Source: an uncultured Bacilli bacterium
GTDB lineage: Bacteria; Bacillota_I; Bacilli_A; RF39; UBA660
DNA: 64,000 nucleotides
NCBI GenBank assembly: GCA_944359055.1
Contig: CALVSO010000006.1
Location: forward strand, 1-64,000
Direction of reading: 5' to 3'
In this document: positions 8,393 to 18,423 of the stretch, one piece after another
How positions within the stretch are numbered: position 1 is the first letter of the stretch
Layout: the number at the start of each line of letters is the position of its first letter
Notes under the pieces: generated by a model
What the model was told of the DNA's origin: nothing
The model's input: only the letters and a program-made list of their open reading frames with translations
The model's database searches: none
Made by a program: the position numbers and the translations under genes

Positions 8393-8765
8393 TGATATAA
8401 ATTATTTAAATAATTTAAGTGATTATAAAATAACTTTAAATCCTTTCAATAAAATAATAGGATATTATATCGATAATAAAATAGTTGGATTTTTAGATTA
8501 TAGTGTGATGTATGAAAAAATAGAAATAAATTATATATTTGTTATTAACGAATATAGAAGAAGAAATATTGCCTATAATTTAATAAAGTATGTAATAGAT
8601 AACTATGAATTTGATAATATCACATTAGAAGTAAATATAAATAATATAGGAGCAATTAATTTATATAAAAAATTAGGATTTAAAGTTATTAGTATTAGGA
8701 AAAATTATTATGATGGAGTAGATGGATATTTGATGGAGGTGAAACATGACTATTTTAGCAATTGA
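8376..8765 (+). CDS. rimI: RimI-type GNAT N-acetyltransferase
   Basis: This 129-aa GNAT protein has the acetyl-CoA binding region [18 protein letters not shown] (variant of R/QxxGxA) and the C-terminal motif [17 protein letters not shown]. RimI acetylates the N-terminus of ribosomal protein S18 in E. coli; other members act on EF-Tu or tsa partners. It overlaps tsaB by 17 nt and tsaD by 20 nt, so it is translated as part of the t6A operon. The SD is weak. Confidence 0.85.
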   Translation: MIKEVNDINYLNNLSDYKITLNPFNKIIGYYIDNKIVGFLDYSVMYEKIEINYIFVINEYRRRNIAYNLIKYVIDNYEFDNITLEVNINNIGAINLYKKLGFKVISIRKNYYDGVDGYLMEVKHDYFSN

Positions 8766-9750
8766 ATCATCTTGTGATGAAACAAGTATGAGTATAATTA
8801 AAGATGGTACTATTGATTTAGGAACTGTTATATTATCACAAATTGATATTCATAAATTATATGGGGGAGTAGTTCCTGAAATAGCAAGTCGTTCTCATGT
8901 TGAAAGTATAACTATTGTTTTAGAAGAAGTATTAAATAAAGCTAACATGAAAATTGAGGATATTGATGCAATTGCTGTAACTTATGGTCCAGGATTGATT
9001 GGTTCTTTATTAGTAGGCTTATTAGCAGCTAAAACAATTTCTTATATTTACAATAAACCATTAATCCCAGTTCATCATATTGCTGGGCATATATATGCTA
9101 ATAACTTAGTTAATAGGCTAGAATTTCCTCTTATTGCTTTAGTTGTTAGCGGAGGTCATACTGAATTAATATATATGGAAGAAGATTATTCTTTTAAAAG
9201 AATTGGTGGCACATTAGATGATGCTGTTGGTGAATGTTATGATAAAGTAGCTAGAGTATTAGATATTCCTTATCCAGGTGGACCTAGTATTGATAAAATG
9301 GCTAAATTAGGTAAAGATACTTATAAATTACCACTTCCTTTAAATGATGATTCATATGATTTTAGTTTTAGTGGTATCAAATCTGCTGTTATTAATTTAA
9401 ATCACAATGAATTACAAAAAGGAAATACTATTAGAAAAGAAGATTTAGCTTGTTCATTTCAAAATAGAGTAGTTGAAATATTAACTAAAAAAACAATGAA
9501 AGCATTAAAAGAATATAATGTTAAAAATTTGATTGTTGCTGGTGGTGTCGCAGCTAATAGTGGAATTAGATCTTCTTTAGAACAAGAATGTAATAAAAAT
9601 AATATAAAATTAACTGTACCACCAATTTTATATTGTACAGATAATGCGGCAATGATTGGAGCAGCAGGATATTATGCTTGTCAAAAAGGAATAACTGCTG
9701 ATATAAATTTAAATGCCAAAGCAAATTGTGAGTTAGGAGAGAATATATGA
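8746..9750 (+). CDS. tsaD: t6A threonylcarbamoyltransferase TsaD
   Basis: The 334-aa catalytic subunit has the N-terminal ESSCDETS motif, the metal-binding [11 protein letters not shown] motif (two His four apart, about residues 109-113), SGGHTEL and a C-terminal DNAAMIG. It transfers threonylcarbamoyl from TC-AMP to A37. An SD (GGAGGTGAAAC) lies just before ATG 8746 inside rimI. The stop TGA overlaps the start of the CofE-like gene (ATGA). Confidence 0.97.
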   Translation: MTILAIESSCDETSMSIIKDGTIDLGTVILSQIDIHKLYGGVVPEIASRSHVESITIVLEEVLNKANMKIEDIDAIAVTYGPGLIGSLLVGLLAAKTISYIYNKPLIPVHHIAGHIYANNLVNRLEFPLIALVVSGGHTELIYMEEDYSFKRIGGTLDDAVGECYDKVARVLDIPYPGGPSIDKMAKLGKDTYKLPLPLNDDSYDFSFSGIKSAVINLNHNELQKGNTIRKEDLACSFQNRVVEILTKKTMKALKEYNVKNLIVAGGVAANSGIRSSLEQECNKNNIKLTVPPILYCTDNAAMIGAAGYYACQKGITADINLNAKANCELGENI

Positions 9751-10919
9751 GAAATGTAGGAACAATTGTAAGAGGTATTAGAACCCCTATTATTAAAGAA
9801 AATGATGATTTAGCTAGTATTGTAGTAGATTCAGTTATGAATGCTAGTATAAGTGAAAATTTTGAAATATTAGATAAAGATGTTATAGCTGTAACTGAAG
9901 CAGTAGTTGGTATTGCTCAAGGTAATTATTGTACAGTTGATGATATTGCTACAGATATTAAGAAAAAATTTAAAACTAATCATATTGGAATTGTTTTTCC
10001 TATTTTAAGTAGAAATAGATTTTCAATGATTTTAAAAGGTATAGCACGAGGATGTAATAAAATAACTATGTTATTAAGTTATCCAGCAGATGAAGTTGGT
10101 AACCATTTATTTGATGAAAAATTTTTAAGACAATATGATATAAATCCTTATGTAGATGTATTGTCATATGAAAAATATAATGAATTATTTAAAAATGAAG
10201 TTCATACATTTACAGGAATTAATTATGTAGACTTTTATAAAGAATTAGTTGAAAGTGAAAATTGTGAAATTGATTTTGTTTTTGCTAATGATCCAAAAGT
10301 TATATACAATTATGTTGATGAAGCATTAGCTTGTGATATTCATACTAGATTTGAAACAAAAAGATTATTAAATTGTTTAGGTCTAGATGATATTTTAAAT
10401 GAATCAGTAAACGGTTCAGGCTTTAATAGTAAATATGGATTATTAGGTTCTAATAAATCAACTGATGAAAAATTAAAATTATTTCCTAATAACTGTGAAC
10501 AATTGGTTTTAGATATTCAAAAAATGATTAAAGAGAAAACTAATAAAAATGTTGAAGTTATGATATATGGTGATGGTGCATTTAAAGATCCAGTAGGTAA
10601 AATTTGGGAATTAGCTGATCCTGTTGTTTCACCATTTTATACTGATGGATTAAAAGGAACTCCTAATGAAATTAAATTAAAATATGTATCTGATAATAAA
10701 TTTGCTAATTTAAGAGGTAGTGAATTACAAGAAGCAATGCGAAACGAAATTAAAAATAAAGAAAAGGATTTAAAAGGAAAAAACATCACTTTAGGTACAA
10801 CACCAAGACAAATAACTGATTTATTAGGTTCACTTTGTGATTTAACAAGCGGATCAGGAGATAAAGGAACACCTGTTGTCTTAGTTCAAAGATATTTTAG
10901 TAATTATGCTGATGAATAA
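9747..10919 (+). CDS. CofE-like (F420-0:gamma-glutamyl ligase family) protein
   Basis: The 390-aa protein has the CofE/F420 ligase fold: VRGIRTPII near the start, [17 protein letters not shown], and late [22 protein letters not shown]. The true F420-0 ligase adds glutamate to coenzyme F420. Relatives in anaerobic Firmicutes occur without any F420 pathway and their substrate is unknown. No other F420 gene is in the window. It overlaps tsaD by 4 nt and is the last gene of the t6A operon, with a terminator after it. The family is sure; the reaction is not. Confidence 0.8.
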   Translation: MRNVGTIVRGIRTPIIKENDDLASIVVDSVMNASISENFEILDKDVIAVTEAVVGIAQGNYCTVDDIATDIKKKFKTNHIGIVFPILSRNRFSMILKGIARGCNKITMLLSYPADEVGNHLFDEKFLRQYDINPYVDVLSYEKYNELFKNEVHTFTGINYVDFYKELVESENCEIDFVFANDPKVIYNYVDEALACDIHTRFETKRLLNCLGLDDILNESVNGSGFNSKYGLLGSNKSTDEKLKLFPNNCEQLVLDIQKMIKEKTNKNVEVMIYGDGAFKDPVGKIWELADPVVSPFYTDGLKGTPNEIKLKYVSDNKFANLRGSELQEAMRNEIKNKEKDLKGKNITLGTTPRQITDLLGSLCDLTSGSGDKGTPVVLVQRYFSNYADE

Positions 10920-10950
10920 AATAATTAGTTATATTTCTAATTATTTTTTT
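10920..10950 (+). terminator. Terminator of the tsa operon
   Basis: AATAATTAG/CTAATTATT stem, 8-nt loop, T-run. Confidence 0.8.
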
Positions 10951-11023
10951 ACATATGTTAAACATTTTTATTTGCTTTAAAGTAGTTTAATTGATATAAT
11001 ATTTTTAGAAAGTAGATGATTAT

Positions 11024-12529
11024 ATGGATATGATAAAATATGAATTACAATATTATGATAATTTATTGAATTCAAAACATCAATTAAATGCAGAATTAAA
11101 AGATGTTCAATCTTTATTAAACAAAGTAACTAATTCTATAACAGAGCTTCAAAAAAGTAGTTTAACAGAAGAAGAAGTTGTACAATTAGCTGAATATGAA
11201 AAACAAAAAATAGAACTTTTGACAAGATTAAATGAAATTGCTCAAAGTTTTAATTCTATAAATCAAGAAATAGGAGCATATAATGTAGAAAAAATTGAAG
11301 AAGCTAAAGAACTTATTAGTACAGTAGTTGAATTTTCAAAAATATCTGAAGAAATAAAAACTGCAGAAAAATTATCTAAAAAATCTAATAGTCCTAAAAT
11401 TATATTAGAAAATGCAGAAGGTAGAAAAAAAGAAATAGCTGAAGAATTAGTAGATGACTATAAAATATTAATAACAAAGAAAAAAGAATTAATGAATGAG
11501 CAAAGGTTAGCTTATAAAAAATTAAATGATATGCCTTCTTTAAAAGAACAAAAAGAAGTTTTACAACAAATAGAAAAATCAGAACAAGTTGTTTCCTCAA
11601 CTGAATCAGTAGAAGAAGTTGATTATTTTGAAAAACTTTCTTTAGAAGAACAAATAGATGAAACTAAAAAAAGAATTGATAGAATAATAAAAACTGGAGA
11701 ATTACCAAATCAAGGTAAGAAAAAAATTATAAATTACAATGGTCAAAAATATAGCATTCCAAAAGTTTATTGTGGTAAATTTAGTGAAACAATTGGATTA
11801 TTAAGAAAATTAGAACAACAACAATTAGAGAAAAACAATCAACAAGAAGTAGAAACTGTATCTTCATTGTCAGATATGTTGGAAGTGAAAAATGAATCTC
11901 AGCCTACAGTTTCTGAACAACATCCGGTAGAAAAATCTGAAGAATTGTCCGCAATTATTACTAAAAAAAGAAAAGTTCCTAATATTAAAGAAATTATAAA
12001 GCAACGTTGGAAGCCTGTAATTGCTGCTGCTTTAGCTCTTACAATGTCTGCAACAATGTTTGTTGCATGTTTATCAAAAAAAGGAGCAGAACAAATCAAT
12101 AATTATAATAATGTTCAAACAGTTGTTGAAACTAATGATATAGATGAATTTATTAATGAAAATACACTAGAAGATAAATTGAATATTTCTTTAGATAATG
12201 AAACTTCAGTCGATAATTTTATTAATATAGGTACTATAGTTTCTGTAAATGAGAATGCTCCAATATATAATAATATGTATGATGCCACTAATGGATCAAA
12301 TCAACTTAACCAAATGTATCCTGGAAACAATATGAGTGTTTTAGGAATTGTATTTAACGTTAATAATAACTTAGTATTTGTAACTGATGCAAATCAAATT
12401 GATGAATTAAAAAATATGGGGTGCGAGATTACATCTTATGCAGTAAGTCTTGATGGGAATAATATTACAGGATTTTATAATGCTGATGATATTAATGTTA
12501 ATACTTTAGAAGGAGAAAAAACTTTATGA
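11024..12529 (+). CDS. Coiled-coil single-span membrane protein, unknown function
   Basis: This 501-aa protein is not recognised. Residues 1-230 are mostly coiled coil (ELKDVQSLLNKVTNSITELQ, EEIKTAEKLSKK). A short KIINYNGQKYSIPKVYCG motif follows. After a Gln/Glu-rich linker a basic stretch precedes one span at about residues 330-347 (VIAAALALTMSATMFVACLS). The outer C-terminal 150 residues are Asn-rich with a small beta-type domain (IGTIVSVNENAPIYNNMYDA to the end). FVAC at the end of the span resembles a lipobox but sits far from the N-terminus. The next small DUF1292 gene overlaps by 4 nt. Confidence 0.7.
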   Translation: MDMIKYELQYYDNLLNSKHQLNAELKDVQSLLNKVTNSITELQKSSLTEEEVVQLAEYEKQKIELLTRLNEIAQSFNSINQEIGAYNVEKIEEAKELISTVVEFSKISEEIKTAEKLSKKSNSPKIILENAEGRKKEIAEELVDDYKILITKKKELMNEQRLAYKKLNDMPSLKEQKEVLQQIEKSEQVVSSTESVEEVDYFEKLSLEEQIDETKKRIDRIIKTGELPNQGKKKIINYNGQKYSIPKVYCGKFSETIGLLRKLEQQQLEKNNQQEVETVSSLSDMLEVKNESQPTVSEQHPVEKSEELSAIITKKRKVPNIKEIIKQRWKPVIAAALALTMSATMFVACLSKKGAEQINNYNNVQTVVETNDIDEFINENTLEDKLNISLDNETSVDNFINIGTIVSVNENAPIYNNMYDATNGSNQLNQMYPGNNMSVLGIVFNVNNNLVFVTDANQIDELKNMGCEITSYAVSLDGNNITGFYNADDINVNTLEGEKTL

Positions 12530-12795
12530 TGGGTTGTGTAAAGAACGATATAATAACTTTAAAGGATAAATTTGAAGAAAAAGAATATATTATTGCTGAA
12601 ATATTAGAAATAGATGATAAAAAGTATTTTTATTTAATAGAAACTAATGAAAATAATGAAATACTAGAAGATCATCAAATTGTTGAATATATTGAAAAAC
12701 AATCAGGTATAAAAAAAATAGATGACATTAATTTATTTAATGAATTAAAAGAATTATTCATTCCTATGTTGGAACAAGATTATGTTAATGAATAG
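12526..12795 (+). CDS. DUF1292 (YrzB-like) small protein
   Basis: The 89-aa acidic protein follows the DUF1292 pattern: an early strand DIITLKDKFEEKEYIIAEILEIDDKKYFYLIE, then EILEDHQIVEY. DUF1292 proteins are small, widespread in Firmicutes and of unknown role. Its ATG overlaps the stop of the coiled-coil membrane protein (ATGA), indicating co-translation. A second ATG directly follows the first. A terminator overlaps the stop. Confidence 0.65.
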   Translation: MMGCVKNDIITLKDKFEEKEYIIAEILEIDDKKYFYLIETNENNEILEDHQIVEYIEKQSGIKKIDDINLFNELKELFIPMLEQDYVNE

Positions 12796-12811
12796 ACTAT
12801 GTCTATTTTTT
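12791..12811 (+). terminator. Terminator
   Basis: AATAGAC/GTCTATT stem, 3-nt loop, then T-run. Confidence 0.75.
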
Positions 12812-12859
12812 AATTTGCTATTACAAATAAAATATTAATTAAATTCTATATATAAGAAT

Positions 12860-12888
12860 GAGATATTATTAATTGATAAAAATATCTC
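12860..12888 (+). repeat. 8-bp inverted repeat upstream of the 12928 gene
   Basis: GAGATATT (12860-12867) and AATATCTC (12881-12888) are separated by 13 nt in the leader region of the next gene. It could be an operator or an RNA hairpin; there is no T-run, so it is not a terminator. Confidence 0.4.
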
Positions 12889-12927
12889 AAAACAATGAGT
12901 ATAATATTTATTATTTAGGAGGTTTGT

Positions 12928-13371
12928 ATGACAAAAATAAATAAGATATATGAATTTGAATTAGAAAGTGGTAAAGTAATAAAAAGTGATAATCAACAAT
13001 ATTTATTACTACTACCAGAATTATTAGATAAAAATTTTAGTACAATAACTAATTATTATAAAAATATATATTATAATGGTTATTGTATACTTTTAGAACG
13101 TTTGTCAAAATTAAAAGATAATAATAATTTTTATTATAGTATTAAATTGGGTAAAACATATTTAAAAAATATTGTAACAAATAAATTAAATGAAAGCACA
13201 AAAAAAATAAAAGAGTTTACAAATATGAATTATTTTTTTGCTTATGATATAATATCTGGGAAAATATTTAAAGTAAAAAAAATTAAAAAATTATATCAAA
13301 TAAGAAAAGATAATAAAACTATATTATTAGATACATCTGAAATAGAAGATGTTAAAAAATTTGTAAAGTAA
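12928..13371 (+). CDS. Hypothetical basic protein
   Basis: This 147-aa, Lys/Asn/Tyr-rich protein has no signal peptide or membrane span. It has a good SD (AGGAGG) before ATG and a terminator right after the stop, so it is a real monocistronic gene. The final part (SGKIFKVKKIKKLYQIRKDN, TILLDTSEIEDVKKF) looks like a small beta domain. No family is recognised. Confidence 0.6.
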   Translation: MTKINKIYEFELESGKVIKSDNQQYLLLLPELLDKNFSTITNYYKNIYYNGYCILLERLSKLKDNNNFYYSIKLGKTYLKNIVTNKLNESTKKIKEFTNMNYFFAYDIISGKIFKVKKIKKLYQIRKDNKTILLDTSEIEDVKKFVK

Positions 13372-13397
13372 AAGGTTATTAAAACAATAACTTTTTT
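13371..13397 (+). terminator. Terminator
   Basis: GTTATT/AATAAC stem, AAAAC loop, with flanking A/T pairs and a T-run. Confidence 0.7.
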
Positions 13398-13474
13398 GTT
13401 TGTCTATATTGTAATAAAATATGATTAAATAATTGAAAAATGTGATAAAATATTAAATGTTAGAGGTGTTTTTT

Positions 13475-16291
13475 ATGAATAAAATTATTATTAAGGGTGC
13501 AAGAGAAAATAATTTAAAAAATATAGATATTGAATTACCTAAAAATAAATTGATTGTTATGACTGGTGTTTCAGGAAGTGGTAAAAGTAGTTTAGCTTTT
13601 GATACTATTTATGCGGAAGGTCAAAGAAGATATGTTGAAAGTCTATCAGCTTATGCTAGACAGTTTTTAGGTGGAACTGAAAAACCGGATGTTGATAGTA
13701 TTGAAGGATTAAGTCCTGCTATTAGTATTGATCAAAAGACGACTAATAAAAATCCAAGAAGTACAGTTGGAACAATAACTGAAATATATGATTATTTAAG
13801 ATTATTATATGCAAGAATTGGTATACCTTATTGTCCTATTCATAAAAAACCAATCACTAGTCAAAGTATTGAAGAAATGACTAACCAAATAATGGAATTG
13901 GAATTAAATACAAAAATAAAAGTTTTAAGTCCTGTTGTTTATGGTGAAAAAGGTACTCATAAAGATTTATTAGAAAATTTAGTTAAAGATGGTTATGTAA
14001 GAGCTATAATTGATAATGAAGAGCATGAATTAAGTGAAGAAATAAATTTAGAAAAAAATAAAAAACATTTTATTGAAGTTATAATTGATAGATTAATTAT
14101 AAAAGAAGATATAAGAAGTAGATTATATGAGTCTATTGAACTTGCTTCTAAATTAAGTAAAGGTAAAGTTGTCATTGATGTTGTTGGTGGAGACAAAATA
14201 ATTATGAGTGAAAATTATGCTTGTCCTGAATGTGATTTCTCATTACCTGAACTAGAACCGAGAATGTTTAGTTTTAATTCACCATATGGTGCATGTGATG
14301 AATGTAAAGGATTAGGTATAAAATTAAAAATTGATGAAGATTTAATTATACCTAATAAAGATTTAAGTATCAATGAAGGTGCTATTGTATCTTTGAATTT
14401 AGATGATGAAAATAGTATTTATTCTACACAAATGAATACTTTAGCTAAATTTTATGATATAGATTTAAATGTTCCAGTTAAAGATTTAGACAGAAAAAAA
14501 TTAGATATTATTTTATATGGATCTAAAGATATGTTAGAGTTTAAATATACTTCTAAGAATGGTAATACAAGAAATAGTAAAGATTATTTTGAAGGTATTA
14601 TTACTAATTTGGAAAGAAGATATGTGGAAACTAAAAGTAATTGGATAAGAGAATGGATAGAAAATTATATGACCGAATCAGTTTGTCCAAAATGTAAAGG
14701 TGCTAGATTATCTGATTCAGTATTATCAGTATTAATAAATAAAAAGAATATTTATGAATTAACTAAATTAAGTATTAAAGATTTAAAAGAATTTTTATCT
14801 AATTTAAAATTAAATAAAGAACAAACTAAAATATCAGAATTAATTATTAAAGAGATATTATCTAGATTGACATTTTTAATTAATGTTGGATTAGAGTATT
14901 TAACTTTAAATAGATCAGCTGGTACATTATCTGGTGGTGAAGCAGGAAGAATTAGATTAGCCACCCAAATTGGTTCAAGATTAACAGGTGTTTTATATGT
15001 TTTAGATGAACCAAGTATCGGATTACATCAAAGAGATAATACAAGATTAATTAATTCATTATTAGAAATGCGTGATTTGGGTAATACTTTAATTGTTGTT
15101 GAACACGATACAGATACTATGTTAGCAAGTGATTATTTAGTTGATATAGGTCCTTTAGCTGGATTACATGGTGGAGAAGTAGTCGCTTGTGGAACACCTA
15201 AAGAAGTTATGGCAAATCCTAATAGTATTACAGGTAGATTTTTATCTGGAAAAGAAAAAATAGAAGTACCTTCTAAGAGAAGAAAAGGTAATAAAAAATA
15301 TTTAGAGATTAAAGGTGCTAAAGAAAATAATTTAAAAAATATCAATGTTAAAATACCTTTAAACACATTTACTTGCGTAACTGGTGTTTCAGGAAGTGGT
15401 AAATCAACTTTAATAAATGAGATATTATATAAAGCTGTTGCAAGTAATTTATATAAATTTAAAGAAAAACCAGGACAATATAAAGAAATAAAAGGATTAG
15501 AAAATATTGATAAAGTAATTGATATATCACAAGCACCTATTGGTAGAACGCCAAGAAGTAATCCTGCAACATATACTGGCGTATTTGATGATATAAGAGA
15601 TGTATTTACGCAAACTAAAGAAGCTAAAATAAGAGGTTATGATAAAGGAAGATTTTCATTTAATGTTAAAGGTGGAAGATGTGAAGCTTGTTGGGGCGAT
15701 GGTGTTAAAAAGATAGAAATGCATTTCTTACCAGATGTTTATGTACCATGTGAAGTATGTCACGGAACAAGATATAATAAAGAAACTTTGGATATTAAAT
15801 ATAAAGGTAAAAGTATTTATGATGTTTTAGAGATGCGAGTAGAAGAAGCTTATGAATTTTTTGAAAATGTTCCTAAAGTAAAAGCTAAACTACAAATGTT
15901 AATGGATGTAGGATTATCTTATGTTAAATTAGGTCAAAGTGCACCTACTTTATCAGGTGGTGAAGCAGCTAGAGTAAAATTAGCTAAAGAATTACAAAAG
16001 AAACCTACTGGCAAAAGTTTATTTATTTTAGATGAACCAAGTACAGGTTTACATAGTTATGATATCAAAAAATTGTTAACTATTTTACAAAAGATAGTTG
16101 ATAATGGTGATACAGTATTAGTAATAGAACATAACTTAGATATTATTAAAGTAGCAGATTATATCATAGATTTAGGTCCTGAAGGTGGAGATATGGGTGG
16201 TAATGTAGTAGCCTGTGGTACTCCTGAAGAAATTGTTAAAGTTAAAGAAAGTTATACTGGACAATTTTTAAAACCATATTTGGAGAAATAA
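13475..16291 (+). CDS. uvrA: Excinuclease ABC subunit A
   Basis: The 938-aa DNA damage sensor of nucleotide excision repair has two ABC ATPase modules with Walker A GVSGSGKSS (near the N-terminus) and GVSGSGKST (about residue 630). The signatures are LSGGEAGRIRLA and LSGGEAARVKLA. Zinc-finger cysteine pairs are CPEC...CDEC and CEAC...CEVC. I choose ATG 13475 (SD AGAGGTG 13462-13468); the in-frame ATG at 13457 lies before that SD. A TGATAAAAT -10 box is at about 13443-13451. uvrB is not in the window, and uvrC starts at 63190. Confidence 0.98.
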   Translation: MNKIIIKGARENNLKNIDIELPKNKLIVMTGVSGSGKSSLAFDTIYAEGQRRYVESLSAYARQFLGGTEKPDVDSIEGLSPAISIDQKTTNKNPRSTVGTITEIYDYLRLLYARIGIPYCPIHKKPITSQSIEEMTNQIMELELNTKIKVLSPVVYGEKGTHKDLLENLVKDGYVRAIIDNEEHELSEEINLEKNKKHFIEVIIDRLIIKEDIRSRLYESIELASKLSKGKVVIDVVGGDKIIMSENYACPECDFSLPELEPRMFSFNSPYGACDECKGLGIKLKIDEDLIIPNKDLSINEGAIVSLNLDDENSIYSTQMNTLAKFYDIDLNVPVKDLDRKKLDIILYGSKDMLEFKYTSKNGNTRNSKDYFEGIITNLERRYVETKSNWIREWIENYMTESVCPKCKGARLSDSVLSVLINKKNIYELTKLSIKDLKEFLSNLKLNKEQTKISELIIKEILSRLTFLINVGLEYLTLNRSAGTLSGGEAGRIRLATQIGSRLTGVLYVLDEPSIGLHQRDNTRLINSLLEMRDLGNTLIVVEHDTDTMLASDYLVDIGPLAGLHGGEVVACGTPKEVMANPNSITGRFLSGKEKIEVPSKRRKGNKKYLEIKGAKENNLKNINVKIPLNTFTCVTGVSGSGKSTLINEILYKAVASNLYKFKEKPGQYKEIKGLENIDKVIDISQAPIGRTPRSNPATYTGVFDDIRDVFTQTKEAKIRGYDKGRFSFNVKGGRCEACWGDGVKKIEMHFLPDVYVPCEVCHGTRYNKETLDIKYKGKSIYDVLEMRVEEAYEFFENVPKVKAKLQMLMDVGLSYVKLGQSAPTLSGGEAARVKLAKELQKKPTGKSLFILDEPSTGLHSYDIKKLLTILQKIVDNGDTVLVIEHNLDIIKVADYIIDLGPEGGDMGGNVVACGTPEEIVKVKESYTGQFLKPYLEK

Positions 16292-16292
16292 T

Positions 16293-16688
16293 ATGATAAA
16301 AGAAAAATCTTGTGGAACAATAATTATCGATGATGATAAAGTATTAATAATAAAACAAAAACAAGGATTTTATGGTTTTCCTAAAGGACATATGGAAAAA
16401 AATGAAACGGAAGTAGAAACTGCTATAAGAGAAACAAAAGAAGAAACTAATATAGATGTTTTAATTGATGAAACAAAAAGATATTCATTGAATTATGTTA
16501 TTGATAATAAAATAGATAAAGAAGTAGTTTATTATTTAGCTAAACCACTTAATAAAAATATTATAAAGCAAGAATCAGAAATAAATGATATATTATGGGT
16601 GGATATTGATAAAGTAATAGATATATTAACATTTGATAATTTGAAAGAATTATGGAAAAAAGTTTTGAAAGAAATAAAGAAATTTTAA
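16293..16688 (+). CDS. Nudix hydrolase (Ap4A-hydrolase type)
   Basis: The 131-aa protein has a Nudix box at about residues 31-53 (GHMEKNETEVETAIRETKEE; T replaces the usual Gly after EE). N-terminal SCGTIIIDDDKVLIIKQ and FPKGHME resemble bis(5'-nucleosyl)-tetraphosphatases that hydrolyse Ap4A. It begins 1 nt after the uvrA stop, so it is co-transcribed with uvrA. Substrate not proven. Confidence 0.85.
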   Translation: MIKEKSCGTIIIDDDKVLIIKQKQGFYGFPKGHMEKNETEVETAIRETKEETNIDVLIDETKRYSLNYVIDNKIDKEVVYYLAKPLNKNIIKQESEINDILWVDIDKVIDILTFDNLKELWKKVLKEIKKF

Positions 16689-16714
16689 TTTTTTAAAACT
16701 TTTTTCTTTTTTTT

Positions 16715-16742
16715 GCAGGAATTTGTTCTACTTTTGTCGTAT
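16715..16742 (+). promoter_or_regulatory. SigH-like promoter ahead of the coiled-coil surface protein
   Basis: GCAGGAATT (16715-16723) fits the Bacillus SigH -35 consensus (RnAGGAwWW). After a 12-nt spacer, GTCGTAT (16736-16742) fits the -10 (RnnGAAT) with one mismatch. The SD TAGGAGGTGA follows at about 16751-16760. SigH is the stationary-phase/early-sporulation sigma factor. Confidence 0.5.
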
Positions 16743-16764
16743 ATAACTAGTAGGAGGTGATAAA

Positions 16765-18414
16765 ATGAAAAAGATTTTATGGTTAATATTTTTATGTTTG
16801 ATTATTAATAAAGTAGATGCTAAGGTATATTATTCTGAATATTCAAAATTTAGTCCGTTTCAAGAAGAAGAAGTAACTTCATCTGATACTATTGATGTAA
16901 TTAAAGAAGAAAGATATTTATGGTATAAAAATGTTGAAACTATAGGAGATTATAAGTTATACAATGATACTGATAATTTTAGTGATGATTGTTATTTAAC
17001 TGAATTTACTGATTGGGATAATAAAAAAATAGATAATGTTGGTTATATCTATGAAGAAAGAAATACTTACAACTATACAATGGCAAAAGGAGTTCGTTAT
17101 ATTCATTTATATAATCTACAAGGTAGTTATGGTTCTTTTAGAATCCCAGAATTAGATATTAAATATAAGGATAAATCAATAAATTATACTTATACATGTG
17201 AAGGTTGTTTGGAAGGATTTGATGATTATATCCATAATGGAATATATGAAGAAAATAAATCTTATATTGCTAATGGTGGATCTTTAATAATTGATCTAGG
17301 AAAAGAATATCCAATTCATTTAATTGATGTTGTATTTTATATTTTTGATTTAGGAAATAGTGATAAATTATATACTATAGGCTATTCTACTGATAAAAAC
17401 AATTTATTATATTCTAAACAATATAATTTACAATTTGCTGATGAATATTGGAAGAATGCAGTTAAAAGAGTACATAATACTGATGAAATAAGTACTAGCG
17501 TTTGGCAATATAATGAAATTTATTCAGGATTAAGAAATAATGATTTTGTAATTAATAAGGAAAGTATCAAACAATATAGATATCAAGAAAAATGGTGTAA
17601 AGTTTATGAAATATCTAAAGAATATTCTGATTACTCTAAAGACCCAATTGGTGATTATAATAATAAATTAGAAGATAGTTTAAAATATTTTTATAGTTAT
17701 CGAACCAGGGATAAATTAGATTTAGATATAAAAGAAATAACAGAAATAAATTTTGATTTAAATAATTTTATTATATCTAGTAGCGATGAAGTTAAAATAA
17801 ATAGTAATATTAATTGGAATAAAAATGGTATTTATGATATTTCGTTTCAAGTAAATGGCTTAATAGTAAATGAAAAAGTAAAATTAAATATAGAAGCTAA
17901 TACTATTGAAGAATTAAAAGAACTAATAGATAAACTAAAAAAAGATTATGAAAATAAAATCAAAGAATTAGAAGAACAATTAAATAATTGTAAGTTAGAT
18001 AAAGAATGCTTAAATAAAAAAATAATTGAATTAAATAATTTAGTTAAGCAATATGAAGAAGAGATATCTAATTTAAATAATATAATTTTAAATTATCAAA
18101 ATAAAATTAATAGTTTAGAAAATTTAAATAATATATATTTAGATAAAATAAAAGAATTAGAAGATGATATTAAAAATTTAAATAGTGGTATTGGAAATAT
18201 AACAAAAGAAAAAGAAGAACAATTAAATAATTTATCTTCTGAACTAAATAATTATAAAGAAGTTAATAATGATTTAAAGAATGAACTAGCAAATACTAAA
18301 ATGCCTAAATTTATGCTTAAAATAGGATCATTAGATAATAAAGTTATTATAATTATTTTTTTACTTCTTATTTATATAGCATATTTAATCGGAAAAAAGT
18401 CGAATAAAAAATAG
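16765..18414 (+). CDS. Surface protein: signal peptide, beta-rich region, long coiled coil, C-terminal membrane anchor
   Basis: This 549-aa protein is of unknown family. A cleavable signal peptide (about residues 1-19, ending VDA) precedes an outer beta-rich region with many Tyr/Trp, including a sugar-binding-like stretch (YIANGGSLIIDLGKEYPIHL) that resembles discoidin/F5_8-type domains. Residues about 385-515 form a long heptad-rich coiled coil. One span (IIIIFLLLIYIAYLIG) and a short basic tail end the protein. The strong SD AGGAGGTGA fixes the start. It lies directly upstream of the spoIIAA-sigF locus and has a SigH-like promoter, so expression at entry to sporulation is plausible but unproven. 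Confidence 0.7.
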   Translation: MKKILWLIFLCLIINKVDAKVYYSEYSKFSPFQEEEVTSSDTIDVIKEERYLWYKNVETIGDYKLYNDTDNFSDDCYLTEFTDWDNKKIDNVGYIYEERNTYNYTMAKGVRYIHLYNLQGSYGSFRIPELDIKYKDKSINYTYTCEGCLEGFDDYIHNGIYEENKSYIANGGSLIIDLGKEYPIHLIDVVFYIFDLGNSDKLYTIGYSTDKNNLLYSKQYNLQFADEYWKNAVKRVHNTDEISTSVWQYNEIYSGLRNNDFVINKESIKQYRYQEKWCKVYEISKEYSDYSKDPIGDYNNKLEDSLKYFYSYRTRDKLDLDIKEITEINFDLNNFIISSSDEVKINSNINWNKNGIYDISFQVNGLIVNEKVKLNIEANTIEELKELIDKLKKDYENKIKELEEQLNNCKLDKECLNKKIIELNNLVKQYEEEISNLNNIILNYQNKINSLENLNNIYLDKIKELEDDIKNLNSGIGNITKEKEEQLNNLSSELNNYKEVNNDLKNELANTKMPKFMLKIGSLDNKVIIIIFLLLIYIAYLIGKKSNKK

Positions 18415-18423
18415 GTCTAGTTT

